Source of the DNA: Mycocentrospora acerina
Lineage: Eukaryota; Ascomycota; Dothideomycetes; Pleosporales
Assembly: GCA_022701365.1 (NCBI GenBank)
Contig: JAKUHH010000284.1
Span: 248,001 to 312,000 of the forward strand
DNA: 64,000 bases
Reading direction: 5' to 3'
A program made the position numbers and the translations under genes. The notes under the pieces were generated by a model, which searched no databases, was not told the DNA's origin, and worked only from the letters and a program-made list of their open reading frames with translations. Below are positions 10,372-21,906 of this stretch, in pieces; positions within the stretch are counted from its first letter, which is position 1; every line of letters starts with the position of its first letter.

Positions 10372-11328
10372 GGTTGGGAAATATCAAGCAATGGCACAAG
10401 ATTACTGTCGGGGTAATGTGCAACTAACATGGGAACAGAATGTCGTAAATACCATAGAGGGTTTTATGGAGGGGAAAGTGAAATAATCTTTCAATTTCTA
10501 TCAAAGATTTTGGGTAGGCAAATCACTTCGATATTGAAGGCATAAATCTGAGCATTTTCGCCTAAGAAAGGTTCAAAGAATTCTCAAAAAGATGCTGTAG
10601 AATTCAATGCAACGCCATTAATGCGCAAACAGATTAGCAAGGGGTTCTGAAATTATTAGATTTATTCTTCACGCGCCTAAGCTTCCTTGCGTCTTAGTGA
10701 CATGTTAGATCTCCCGAAAAGACAAATTGATGCTATAAATAGAAGCTGTTGTGTCTAAGGCTGGGGAGCAAACATCTATTTTCTTGCTAGTGTTCTAATC
10801 TCACTCAGGCATTTCCATCCAATCACTCCATAATATGTATATACCCTGTCTTGCATTGCTTGGACACTCTTTTCGGACTCGACTCCGCGGTAGCAGCTTT
10901 TTCACGCTGCTATCGGTCGACGGGGCGATAAGTTACATTGAGCTAAGGAATAGATGCGCATGCTGTAAGCTTACTATCAGAACTATTTACTATTCCTAAA
11001 AAGGCCATCCCTAGTTATCTATGGGAAGCCACCTCCTAGTCTGCATTTTAAACATATTATGACAACAATTCTTAAGACGAAGGAGTGGCACAGTCATACA
11101 GGTTCACTGGAACAATGCTAGCGCGTGTAAAAAATTGCCTGACTGCAGCATGTCTTACAGGCATAATTAAATCATTCAAATTCTAGAATTTTATCCATAT
11201 ATGTTGTTATTGTCGAGCCGTCCGCAACTTTAGTAGTCAACTCCAAGTAACGTTTACCTCCAGTAGTTTTCTACTTTCGTGTTGTTTCACGATTTCTTGT
11301 CGGAACAGTTTTTCTGAGTGTGCGCAAG
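10372..11328. other. Intergenic
   Basis: No supported gene. AT-rich, with one small hairpin at 10891-10912 (TAGCAGC, 8-nt loop, GCTGCTA). Confidence 0.5.
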
Positions 11329-12309
11329 ATGACGACTGTTCACTCTATCAACTCAACTACCGACAAGCTTATATTATCTTCTCCCACCAAATTCATTTCA
11401 CTCAGCCTGAAACATATCGCATATCATGCCTACACCCTTTACCTCTTCACCTCTGACCAGATCGTCGATATTGTTATTCCCGCTACAGCATTCGGTGTGC
11501 TAGCTGCGAGCTCAAATGAGGTACTTGACCTTCCAGTACAGGACATGCTGGTTATTCTAAAGCGAGTTCCGATGACTTCCTTTTGGCTCTGGGTTCTCAT
11601 CCTCCAGGCCGACCTCCAGAATCAGCGCGCACCTGACTCAGTTGAAGAAGATGCTATCAACAAACCATGGCGCCCCATACCTTCGAAGCGCATCACTCCC
11701 GTCCAAACCGAAACTCTTCTCGTCGTGACCCATGTGGCGGCAACGGGGTTGAGCTTCTACCTCGACTTATTCCCAATTTTCGTATTCTACTTTGCCCTCA
11801 TTACTTGGTATAACGACCTAGGCGGCAGCGATTATAGTGGAGTTGCGCGAAATTTGTTTTGTGGTTCGGGTTATCTCTGCTACATAAGCGGCGCGTTGAG
11901 TTTGACACTCGGCCCGGATATCCCTTTGAGTCTAACTTCCTGGCTGTGGGCGGTCTTATTTTCTCTTGGAATCATAGCAACTACTATTCATACTCAAGAG
12001 TTCCGTGACGAGGTTGGTGACAGAGCTCGGGGCCGTTCTACGCTCGTCACAGAGTTAGGAAGAAATTGCGCCTTCTGCATAGTAAGCATTGCTGTTTCAT
12101 TTTGGTCGGTTTATGTTCCCCTTAGCTTTTTTTCTGGTAGCTGGAAACTCGCGGTGCTTCCAGTTGCGTTGGGTGTCAACTTGGTCGGGATGGTTGTCAA
12201 GTGTGTGTTGGATGATGGGCAGAAACTAGACCGTGAAATTTACAAGGCCTGGAGTCTCTGGGTGTTTGGCTTCTGCCTAGTACCGCTCTTGAAGACGGTG
12301 TTATCTTGA
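11329..12309 (+). CDS. UbiA-superfamily integral membrane protein (prenyltransferase or terpene-cyclase-like)
   Basis: Intronless, 326 aa from ATG 11329. It has about seven to nine hydrophobic segments. The first Asp-rich motif is NQRAPDSVEED (Asn98, Asp103, Asp108) followed by AINKPWRPIPSKR, and the second is RDEVGDRARGRSTL (Asp227, Asp231). These are the two Mg-diphosphate sites of UbiA-type enzymes. The N-x4-D-x4-D spacing with NKPWRP is the variant seen in fungal UbiA-like proteins, which include the membrane-bound sesquiterpene cyclase of the fumagillin pathway. The substrate is therefore probably a prenyl diphosphate such as FPP, in an internal membrane. No other terpenoid gene adjoins it, so the product cannot be predicted. 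Confidence 0.85.
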   Translation: MTTVHSINSTTDKLILSSPTKFISLSLKHIAYHAYTLYLFTSDQIVDIVIPATAFGVLAASSNEVLDLPVQDMLVILKRVPMTSFWLWVLILQADLQNQRAPDSVEEDAINKPWRPIPSKRITPVQTETLLVVTHVAATGLSFYLDLFPIFVFYFALITWYNDLGGSDYSGVARNLFCGSGYLCYISGALSLTLGPDIPLSLTSWLWAVLFSLGIIATTIHTQEFRDEVGDRARGRSTLVTELGRNCAFCIVSIAVSFWSVYVPLSFFSGSWKLAVLPVALGVNLVGMVVKCVLDDGQKLDREIYKAWSLWVFGFCLVPLLKTVLS

Positions 12310-15021
12310 GAGAGCGCATAACGATGAGAGGATACTTGATAGACTTTAACGTCTAGACTTTGTACATTCGTCTGGATAATGACATGAAGTCTTTGTCTCT
12401 CCAGGGTATTTTAGATCTCAGGGTCTTGCTAAGAGTGAGCGAGAAAACGGTTCTTTTCAAACGCGCTCTTTTCTCATGGTACCCATGTATGTTCAATTAC
12501 CCGAAGGGTGTTTCTCGTTCCAATCAGAATGGCACTGGCTTCCTTATCGTACTAATTTCATCACACTCATCTGTCCCACGAGTAAAGTCATCGAGGTGAG
12601 AAGTGAAACACAATTGAAAATGGTAGCTGTAATCGGTATTTATCATATCAGCGAGAATGCGTGCAGGATGTGTCAGTGAACTGGCACGTAAACGCATGTC
12701 TCACCTTCACCTCGTTACATAACAATTGACAACCTAAAGACTCATTTATCTTAACGGTAAGTAACGACACATTGCGACAGAATTGAAAATAATTGAAACC
12801 TTCTCCAGAGAAATCGAGATTTTGGATTCAGCAGATGAGGGAGGCAAAGCAATGATTTTCAATGATTGATTAAGCAACCAGTGACTTAAGGCCGAGTAAA
12901 CTTGACCTTGAGAACAGAGCAGGTTAGATAGCACGTGATATTTAACAGAACGGGAGCTACATAGATCAAGAAGAGATTGCGACAGTAAAACCTCGTCCAT
13001 TTCGTAAAGCGTTTGGAGGGGCAGTCGGCAGATCTAGCCAAGTATGACATGTCTGAACAAGCTACTGCTGAGAAAAAGTCACCTTGACTTAATAGATAAG
13101 GAACCTTTTAGTAATGTGATTTACCAACGTATTATGTTTGTTTTGATGTTGGGTTAGATTCCAGCCATCGTGAAAACCCAATCGTTCAGCTAACCACTTA
13201 ATAATACTAACAGCAGCTACGACCTAGCTTGTATAGTCTCACCCAACAGATAGCCAGATAAATCAAGCGCGGTAAAACGGGCGACTCTCATTTTAGTTAG
13301 CCTAAAATGATAACGCAGCCCTTTTTACCAGCGCTAACTAACCAGGAGCTTTTATTAATCTCAAGTGAGATTCGATTACTTCTAAAGGATTTCATCCGAT
13401 CGTTTATTTAGCACTCCTCACGGACCCTGCTTTTGGTGAACGGAACGGCTGAGTTTTCATGGTACGAGTATCTACATTAGATGAGCCTGCTAGCACACTC
13501 GCATGCCATGCTAGCGTTTTGTGACATGAACGAGGTTTTACGCAGATGTGAGAGACACAAGAGTTGCGCATAGAGGAAGACTACAATCTATTGTCCGTGC
13601 TTAGAGTCAAGTTATAGGCCTTCGTTACCTGACACGACTATGTCACACGCTGAATTCAGAATAGTAGAATGATCTAGCTTCACAACAAAAACCTACACGG
13701 CGTCTTCTGTTGATGGCAATATGGCTAGCAGAGACAACAGCAGGGCTGATAGCGCTGAGGCGTGCCAATTTGCTTGGCTAAACTTGGCACACTGTCAGGT
13801 GGTTCGTCAAGGGAGACCTTGTACATGTCGGGCTCTTGATCAGCGAGCTTTAAGTAAAGACTGCCGGTGAATTAACCGAGGATAGTTCGAATCGCAAGAC
13901 GGCCATTTGGCCCAAAGTTGAGCTACTTCCCTTGTCAACGATACGTGTTTTCCCATTGCCGCAACCACAGGACAGCTCTCATCCGTTGAATATATCGGCT
14001 TTTATGTCATACAATCGACATACACTTGAGGCATGTGCTGTTGACTGCGATAGGATGCTTATTTCCCATACCAATGCAACTTTTCTTGGGTATTGCTTAT
14101 CTTCAGCTCGTACTTTACTGTTTTCACATATTCTTTTCTTGACGGCAAGCGAGACCTACAACCAACTCGAGATGGGCTTTAGGTGTCTAGCGCTTACCCT
14201 ATCTGCGTGGACTAATATTCGGGGGCTGTCGCGTAGCCGAGCTGAATGTTTAGCTCATCAGCCTATGGAGCTGATTGTACGCTGAATTGCCGCTACCTAA
14301 CGCTAGATCCCGAACCTTCGCATTCTCTCTCCAACTGCCCATTACTTCAAGTCGCTTTATTTAATTGCAATTCTCAGTAGAAACACAAATGTGTTCAATA
14401 ACAAAGTTTCTAGTTCATTTCCGTCCGTATGCTAAAGATCTACATAGTGGCTTTTGGCCCCCATGGTCGCGTACATGTATTGGCTGAATCGAGATAGGCA
14501 TGCAAGAGCTTGCACCACCAGCCTTGTCTCCTGCAGCCTCTGCATATCGAATAAACCAGAGGCTTGCGTTGTTGGCAAATCTAGCCTTACACTCCGCCTT
14601 GGCTTGGATGCCTGATTGAATTCTCCAGAATCTGACTACCTGATAGGTGCGATTCCTGTCCACAGACCAGAAAACGGCTCTTGACCTTGTTCTCTCACAT
14701 TTAAGCCCTCAATTAGAACAACTCCAGAGCGATGTTGTTATGCTAGCCCTCGAAACAGCCCTGATTCTGGCATTCAGATTGGTTGGATTTTCTTGCTACA
14801 CAACACCAAACACACGAGCCCGGGGATATAGACTAAAGACCCTGTGCAGTCCGCTGGAATTAGAACGGAGAATTACCGAATATTTCAGTCCTGGGGCCAA
14901 TTTGGCCAGCCAGCCACAAGAAGCTGTTTATAGAACATTGTGCTTTGTGCGATAAGTATCCTGCCGCCTCCACCTATCTTCTGGAAATTTTGGAACCGCA
15001 TTATACCTCAGTGCCGTCGAC
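12310..15021. other. Gene-poor AT-rich region
   Basis: About 2.7 kb with no supported gene. ORFs at 13932-14285 and 14647-14955 lack motifs and look random. It contains a 70-nt near-palindrome at 13266-13335. Confidence 0.5.
13266..13335. repeat. 70-nt imperfect palindrome
   Basis: Left arm AGCGC-GGTAAAA-C-GGGC-GACTC-TCATTTTAG and right arm CTAAAATGA-TAACGCA-GCCC-TTTTTACC-A-GCGCT pair along almost their full length around a TTAGC loop. Only the middle segments (GACTC against TAACGCA) fail to pair. Could be the fused ends of a small inverted-repeat element. Confidence 0.75.
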
Positions 15022-17004
15022 ATGTCATCCAGTATTGTTCACACTGGTATATGGGATGACTACGAACGCGGACCCGTCCTCAGCAAAGTTCTGACGATTG
15101 AGTACCGTACTGGAACCTATCTTATTACATTACTTGCTATCCTCGTCACATTTTCTGCGAACCGAAGTTGGAAGATTTGGCGTCTCGTACTCCATTTTGG
15201 ATTACGGCGACACGCCCGCAATGAATATTTCATTCGACAGAAGCAATCTGTCCTAACAAATTCGGAAACCACAGGTGGTGCACTACTGGCATACTATGAG
15301 ATTGTAGCACTTGGTGGTTCCTGGAGAGGCCTGCCTACTCGAGTCAAGTTCATTGCGACGTTCCTGATCTTGTTTGCCCTCGTACATTGGATTGGTTTCA
15401 TTGCACTTGGTATTCTTACTACCCAAGTCAACCTTGGGAGCGTCGTCCGATCCATTGGAACAGACAGATGTGGCTTTTGGAGCGCGAGAGAAGGTCTTTC
15501 TGCTGACATTTGGTATAATGACCCCTCTGCCATGCTGTCCATCAACGCCTCTGTCGCGGCGGAAAACTACGTACAGAACTGCTACGTAGATGAGTCGACC
15601 AGCATCTCGGATTGTAAGGTCTTTCTCAATCGTTCCATCACTTACACTGTTACGGATGTCCCGTGTCCGTTCAAGGATTCATCCATGTGCATAACACCTA
15701 ATGGTAATGCTATTTCCATGGAATCAAGAGATGTATCGCTGTCAGGGCTTGGCATAAATTGGAAGTATGCTCGAGATATCACTGTTCGTCGACGCAGTGT
15801 TTGCGCTCCAATTGCCGCTGAGAGATTTATCTACAGTGAAAAAGCAAGCAAAGCCTACCTCGACAAAGTTCTTTTAGAAGAAGACTTGGGAGTAGGACTA
15901 CGGGTCTTCTCCTATGAGACGTGGCCAACCACGGGTCGCAACTACACTAGAATGTTTAGAACGCAAGACGCAGGAGACTTCGACCTAACTACCCAATTCG
16001 TTCCCAATGTGACCGAACTCCAGCCAGCACTACAACCGATTGACCAAGTCGCGGAAACCACAATTGTCTCGCTCCGTGGGCTTGCTGTCAGTTTCTCAAA
16101 ACCGTCGGAAGATCCGTTCTTTTATGCACAGGAGAACTACAGTACACCGATATATGTTGGGGAGGATTACACATACTACATGAATGAAGACTTCAAACTC
16201 AGTCGAGAGCTCAATGCGCTTACATGCCAGGATACCGTCAAGGCTTGCAGCAAAATCACAGATCTATGCACCGGTTGGGTAGCACCCACAGAGTTTTTCA
16301 GTAATGCTACACGCGACAAGTTAATCGGCCGGAACCCAGATAATCAAGCTGAAATGGCATTCTACGCTATAGCCTGGCCGCTTTCTTCCATGACCACCCT
16401 GAACAATGTAATCTGGCGACGAGGTGCCTCAATATTGAAGGCAACACGGAGTCTTGAGTATGGTCGAAGCTACGCTATTGGTCCTGAACAATGGAAACTC
16501 GAGGTTCAGAGCTGGTTCCGAATCAGCTTGGGACTCCTTCAGATGGCACCGCATCGCATGGTATCAACACCAGAGCTCGATTTGAATCTGGTGACAAATG
16601 ATGCCCCAGATCTTGCCGACGCCTGTACAATGGTCAAATTTCGGTCCCCAGGGCATGTCACGATAAGCATGTTTGGCATGTTGTTCATCATCATTGTCGC
16701 ATTCATCTTGACTATGCTAAGCTACATGGATGTTCTGATGGGCTGGCTGCTACCAAGCCGTGTATCTCCACTCCTTGTGCCGTGGGAACGTGACAGCTAT
16801 CTTCAACTCTTACAAAGGGTAGAGCAACAACACAACAGTAAGTGCACTAAAATGTCACAATCTCTATCTCTCAATTTAACGCTTCCATCAGTAAATCCAG
16901 GAGGCAGCCTCGAGACTGTAGGCCATGCGGCTCCAACGCATGCTGTTCCAAATAGTGAAAAAGGTGCTTATCATGTCTCAAATCGTGAATCTCATAGTCC
17001 CTGA
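15022..17004 (+). CDS. Large multi-pass membrane glycoprotein, unknown function
   Basis: Reads as 660 aa from ATG 15022. Hydrophobic segments: GTYLITLLAILVTFSA, FIATFLILFALVHWIGFIAL, and near the C-terminus SMFGMLFIIIVAFILTML followed by MDVLMGWLL. Between them lies a long hydrophilic region of about 400 residues with many Cys and N-glycosylation sequons (NAS, NRS, NYT, NVT, NYS, NAT), so it is probably extracytoplasmic. Such proteins are common and uncharacterised in Pleosporales. A probable intron at 16838-16891 (GTAAGT..CATCAG, 54 nt, phase kept) would shorten the tail by 18 residues; it contains no stop, so both forms are readable. Confidence 0.75.
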   Translation: MSSSIVHTGIWDDYERGPVLSKVLTIEYRTGTYLITLLAILVTFSANRSWKIWRLVLHFGLRRHARNEYFIRQKQSVLTNSETTGGALLAYYEIVALGGSWRGLPTRVKFIATFLILFALVHWIGFIALGILTTQVNLGSVVRSIGTDRCGFWSAREGLSADIWYNDPSAMLSINASVAAENYVQNCYVDESTSISDCKVFLNRSITYTVTDVPCPFKDSSMCITPNGNAISMESRDVSLSGLGINWKYARDITVRRRSVCAPIAAERFIYSEKASKAYLDKVLLEEDLGVGLRVFSYETWPTTGRNYTRMFRTQDAGDFDLTTQFVPNVTELQPALQPIDQVAETTIVSLRGLAVSFSKPSEDPFFYAQENYSTPIYVGEDYTYYMNEDFKLSRELNALTCQDTVKACSKITDLCTGWVAPTEFFSNATRDKLIGRNPDNQAEMAFYAIAWPLSSMTTLNNVIWRRGASILKATRSLEYGRSYAIGPEQWKLEVQSWFRISLGLLQMAPHRMVSTPELDLNLVTNDAPDLADACTMVKFRSPGHVTISMFGMLFIIIVAFILTMLSYMDVLMGWLLPSRVSPLLVPWERDSYLQLLQRVEQQHNSKCTKMSQSLSLNLTLPSVNPGGSLETVGHAAPTHAVPNSEKGAYHVSNRESHSP

Positions 17005-20000
17005 GTTTCTGCTCTCAGTTTAAGGTGCCTAGCTTCAGAAATTACTAGCACGCATACATTCACAACTGTAGTAGCGTTCTGTCAATGGTCACACGTTTCC
17101 TATCGATATCACTTGTGCAGATGTATGTGTAATCGAATACAAGTCCCGAATATATTTAATTGGATAGTTCAAAACTTACTTCAATTTGCTTTTGCTATTA
17201 TTTTCATAGTTCATTGTGACATAAAGTTTGAAATTTAGATTTGTCGCGTGGCACCACGCTCACGTTCAAGCCTCAGGACCACACCTTACGATCACGGGTG
17301 AGACTATGCGAGAGATTCACCGAGTGTCATAGCACCGAACTTGATTCTCGGAGAAATTTTACTCCGCAGCTCTACCCCGGAGTAATTAGGTATAGCACCT
17401 ACTGAGCACTTAGTGTGAATATGAGAGTAGTTCTGTGTTGACAGGAATTTTTTCACTCTGAGGATATTTGCTGTTCTATCTCATGGTCTATCAAATGATG
17501 GATCATAGTACCTTTTCGGCTTGCATATCACAGTGGGATATAGCTGTGTCATGGCATGTGTATACTAGATACAGAGCAGTGATCCATATCAACTGATCAC
17601 GTGAATCATACTATTCCAGCTCTTTTTGGTCCAACATAATGCCTAGCACAATAACAGAATGACAGGATATTAGAACGTTATCTTTTTGGTGCTTCGAGCT
17701 ACTACATCTGTTTGACCACAGAGCTTCTTTCATTTAGCCAGCTTCTTGTGTAACGGTTGACAAGATTTTAAGTTAAGAGAAAACCTCGAACTGGAAAAAT
17801 CCCTCGAAATGGCACATATCGTTACATGTTGCAAATGGTATCTACTTGAAAAATACTCGTTTCACAATGGCTCTCTTGGTTACCAGTAACATTCAAAACG
17901 TTCAAGATTCAAAAACTTAGCAGGATCTCAATCTCAACCCGTAAGGAAACGGTGTATATTAGTACATTACAGATCCGAAGCATGCTTCATCCTGACAATC
18001 AGATATCAAGTACTAGACCAATATCACAAGGGTATTTTACTTCATTCTAAAAAAAAAACGACACTGCCTAATTTTAAGATACACGAGTAGAATATTAAAA
18101 CTTGTAAATTAATTTTCGCTTGTGTTTTTTTTTTGAATTTTGAACGTTCTTTTCATAGATTGTGTATATATAGTGGCGATTTTGGTGCGTTGGCACGTTA
18201 GCAGTTCCTGTACACAATTACCTAGTCCAGGGTGAACGTAAAAAACGCCCAAACTTCCAACGACACTATTTCTACCTCTTGTCCTCATCCGACCTTAATC
18301 TGCCCACGTGTTCTTGTGTAGGGACTCATTTCGATGAGCATATTCTGCCTAAAAATCGTTACTATTTGAAATAACGCTGTCAGGGAAACGAGGAGGCTCT
18401 ACTACCGGTGTAAGTCATTGATTGGGATTTATTTAACGGATTTGCAGAGACAGATCAAAGCATTATACTTGAGTCAGCTTATGTTGCGGTGGGTGCAATT
18501 TGTTTCCGCCGCTAGTGCTATTACAAATGGTCAGGGTTTTACGGCATTCTTCCAAGTTATCTGATTCGCCGTCCACAACGAAAGCTCGATCGCAATTTTT
18601 GACAAAGATACATTCAGACTTACGAGACAGTTTTAGGATGATTACGCTAACATCGATGCCGGGATAAATTCACCGAAAGAGCGCCAAACCCTCAGGATGT
18701 TGCCCCATCCCTATGGTTACGTCCAGAAAAATACCCAGTGTGCTTGTTCAGGTATGATGATGTAGTTTAAGTGACCACCAAAAACTAACCATATTGAGCA
18801 GTACTTACCTTTATGAAGCAGGAAGTCTCATCTAATAACATGAGACAGAAGGCTTTGGTAAGCACAAGCACTATTTTTCAGCAGAGAGTTTTTTTAACGT
18901 CAAGATATTGGCAAAACTTTGTGAATGGCTTTAATTCTATGCGCACGGAGTATTCGATCTTATTCTCTTCGGGGAAAAAAGTCATTTAGCTTTGATATCG
19001 CAAAGTTGAGGTTGGCAGTGAAGATAAAGGTAGCATGTACAGATGAACTAAGTGTTGCTGCTAGCATTGACGACATTATTGTTTGGCAGGAAGCTTATAA
19101 TTTATCGTAAACCGCAGGCACCACGATTCAGACAATTGCAATTGCTTTCCATTAATTATTGCTTGGCGATTAAACAATTAAAAATCGGTTGACATTAGAA
19201 GTTGGAGCGCGCCGAGCTTTGTTATTAGATAATGCGTCCTGCTTCTTTGAGAATAGCACCACCCATTATCAGCAACTTGTTCGGAATGTGGGGGGAGATG
19301 CAAAAAGTTGGAGCTCAAACAGAACATCATGAGGCACCGTGACAATGCGCGGGAAGGGTCCATTAGTGCGAACCTTAGCAACTAGTTTTTCATGGTATGA
19401 TTTTCGCTATACCATTGCGGCGTTGCGTATGAACGTCATGTACTTTGGCTTGAACTGGCCTTGGTGTACATACGTCACTAACCACCACTTGGCACCGATC
19501 GCAAACCAAAATGTAGAGGGTAAAAAGAGCTACGAAATCCCGTAAACTCGTACCTCGGGTTTCGGGAGTATAAATTAGTGTCAGGCGTCGAAGCGCACAT
19601 ACAAAATCCACTTGATTGGCCTCTTGTCAAGCCACATTGCCCCATTGTAAGATATGTCACCCGCACGTGGGGCTTGCGGCAACCATCTGGGGACAAAGGA
19701 CTGCCAAACTTTATGCTTGAAGAGGACTAGCTTCGTAAGTGTCCACGAATCGTAGCAAAAAGGTCAACAACTGTCAGCACTTTCTTCTTTGAGCCTCATT
19801 AATTAAGCCTTCGCTGCTTCAGGTGTGCTGTCTTAATTGCCGCGTTGATAGATCAGATCATATCGACAGCCACCGCTATGGCCACCGCTCCAGAATGTCG
19901 CAATTCCGTCCGGGCCCTCGGCTCTCTCGCCACCAAGATCGATGGATTGCAAGCTTGTCGTATTTGTCTTTATTCGTGCCAGAGTTCGGCCAAATGTAAA

Positions 20001-20155
20001 AAGGCGTCCCGAAGGGCTTGAACAGTAATCCTTCGCCTGTAAGCACCCTCAGGCCCTTCGGCCGGACACTCCTGAGGCGTGGAGTATTGTTCTTATTCCG
20101 ACCACTGCAGCGTTCTTGTTCTCCTACACTGACCACATGTCCAGTCGTCGCTCGC
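17005..20155. other. Gene-poor AT-rich region, 3.1 kb
   Basis: No ORF with recognisable content on either strand; the longest are about 60-75 codons. Poly-A/T runs are frequent (for example near 18048 and 18126). No terminal repeats or transposase fragments could be recognised by eye. Confidence 0.5.
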
Positions 20156-21598
20156 ATGGCTGTTGATATTTTTCTTGACCCGCCGCCAGGGCTGGATTTG
20201 TCCGAGTCACGGACAACTTCTGATCTCGTTATTGTTATTGTTTTGTTCATCCTATCGCTGATTTTTGTCTTGCTACGTGTATTCACAAGTTTAAAGCTGG
20301 TTCGTCGACCAATAGGTTTAGATGACTATCTGACATTTGTGGCTTTGTTTTTTTCTGCTGGAAATATGGCATGCTGCATAGCTGGTAAGTTAGAATTCGG
20401 TGTGAACGCGACAAATATACATAGTGACTCTTTCCAATAGGTAGTTATTTTGGCCTAGGAAAGCATTTGTGGTCCCTGACCCCCCATGATTTGCGACAGC
20501 TTATGCTCGTGAGTGGTGCTAAACGGTCTTTGACAGACGCAACTGAATTCAATAGATTACCTGGATATTTGTTCTAGTCCATGCTTGGAGTGTATGTATT
20601 ATCAAGTTCTCCATACTAGCTCTTTACCGTCGCATCTTTGGCATGACCCGGCTAGCATGGTTTGCTCTCGGCTTAACTGTTGGCTATCTCGTCGCCAACC
20701 ACATCGTTTTCCTGCTATTCACACGGCCAATATCCTACTACTGGACACAATTCGATGGTGGTAAAGGCGAATTGTTGATCAGCGAGAGAATTGTATGCAG
20801 GATCCAAGTCTGTTTAGTGCTGCATTGCTAACTCAAATTTAGTTCTTCCTCAGCCTCAGTGCGATCAATCTCTTCATAGACATACTTGTTCTTACGATAC
20901 CCATATCAAGTGTATCCAAGTTACGAATGAACAAAATGCAGAAGATTGCGATATGCTTCGTATTTCTCCTTGGCAGCTTGTACATTACCTTCCCTCGATA
21001 CACTTTGACCACTTCCGCTGACAACTCCAGTGTTTGTTTCGCCTCACTCTACCGTATCGTCATATTCACCAAATTTGTCCCGTCAAGGGATCTTAGCTGG
21101 TCGAGAAGCTCAACTTTTCTCTGGAGTAGTATAGAGCCGTCTGTTGGCATTATTTCTGGTTGTCTTCCTACGCTCCGACCGGTGATGCTAATCATCCTGA
21201 AAACTTTGTTTAAATATGTGCCTTCAACTCGGAGTTTCTCCAATAGCAAAATATCTAGATCGGTGCAGCTCAACCCAATCGAAACAATTTCTACAAAACG
21301 TACGCGCAAGATCAGAAGACAGGACACGATAGACAATATCTATGTCTCTCAGCTTGGCAACAAGGAGAGAGACAGTTGTGCTCCGGAGAAGGGATGGAAG
21401 AGTCCAACCACTCGCGAATGGGGTGTTCACAAGCGTACTGAAGACTGGAGCCCGGACGATGATGAGGTATGTTTAACGACGGAAATTCACGCAGACCAAA
21501 AAGATGCTTCCAAGGCAAATTCTGCGAATGGGAGTCATGATGAAGATGGGATCACCGTAGTCAAAGACTTCGAGTGGGATGAAGAGCGAAGAAAATGA
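20156..21598 (+). CDS. PTH11-type rhodopsin-like seven-helix membrane protein
   Basis: Five exons (20156-20384, 20441-20508, 20556-20792, 20843-20979, 21031-21598) join in phase to 412 aa. After a short N-terminus, seven hydrophobic helices follow. Family landmarks include GLDDYLTFVALFFSAG after helix 1, VCIIKFSILALYRRIFG, and after the fourth intron FVCFASLYRI and SSIEPSVGIISGCLPTLRP. This is the fungal rhodopsin-domain family that includes PTH11-like putative G-protein-coupled receptors of the plasma membrane. The cytosolic tail of about 110 residues is charged. Intron 4 (20980-21030) is 51 nt with no stop, so its retention stays in frame. Ligand unknown. Confidence 0.9.
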
Positions 21599-21906
21599 AC
21601 AAATCTCAATTATCAACTAAGTGGAAACCTAAGCCACGCCCTATTTAAACAATAATTTTTTGGAGATGAGGCAAAGGTAGTCTCAGCGACAGATGTTGGT
21701 TGGATGACCAGGATTGTGTAAAGTTCATCCGCGAAAACTAATAACATGAGAATTTGGCTTTCAACTACCGACTGCGGCCCGATCCAACCACGCATTTGAT
21801 GTGCAAGGTTTCTCACAAGAAGACATGAACGCAAGTTCAATGTCGCTGTATACAAAGTGTCCACCGCCATCACCACCACTATCACCACCATTTCGCGTGT
21901 TGCAAC
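21599..21906. other. Convergent intergenic
   Basis: Space between two converging genes. Contains CCACCGCCATCACCACCACTATCACCACC-type trinucleotide runs near 21861-21892; no gene. Confidence 0.5.

Noticed and set aside
13880..13900. tRNA B-box-like GTTCGAATC
   Set aside because: The flanking bases do not form a T-arm stem, and no A box or acceptor stem was found upstream.
13932..14285. 117-codon plus-strand ORF
   Set aside because: No motif, low-quality composition and neighbouring frames of similar length; taken as chance in an AT-rich gap.
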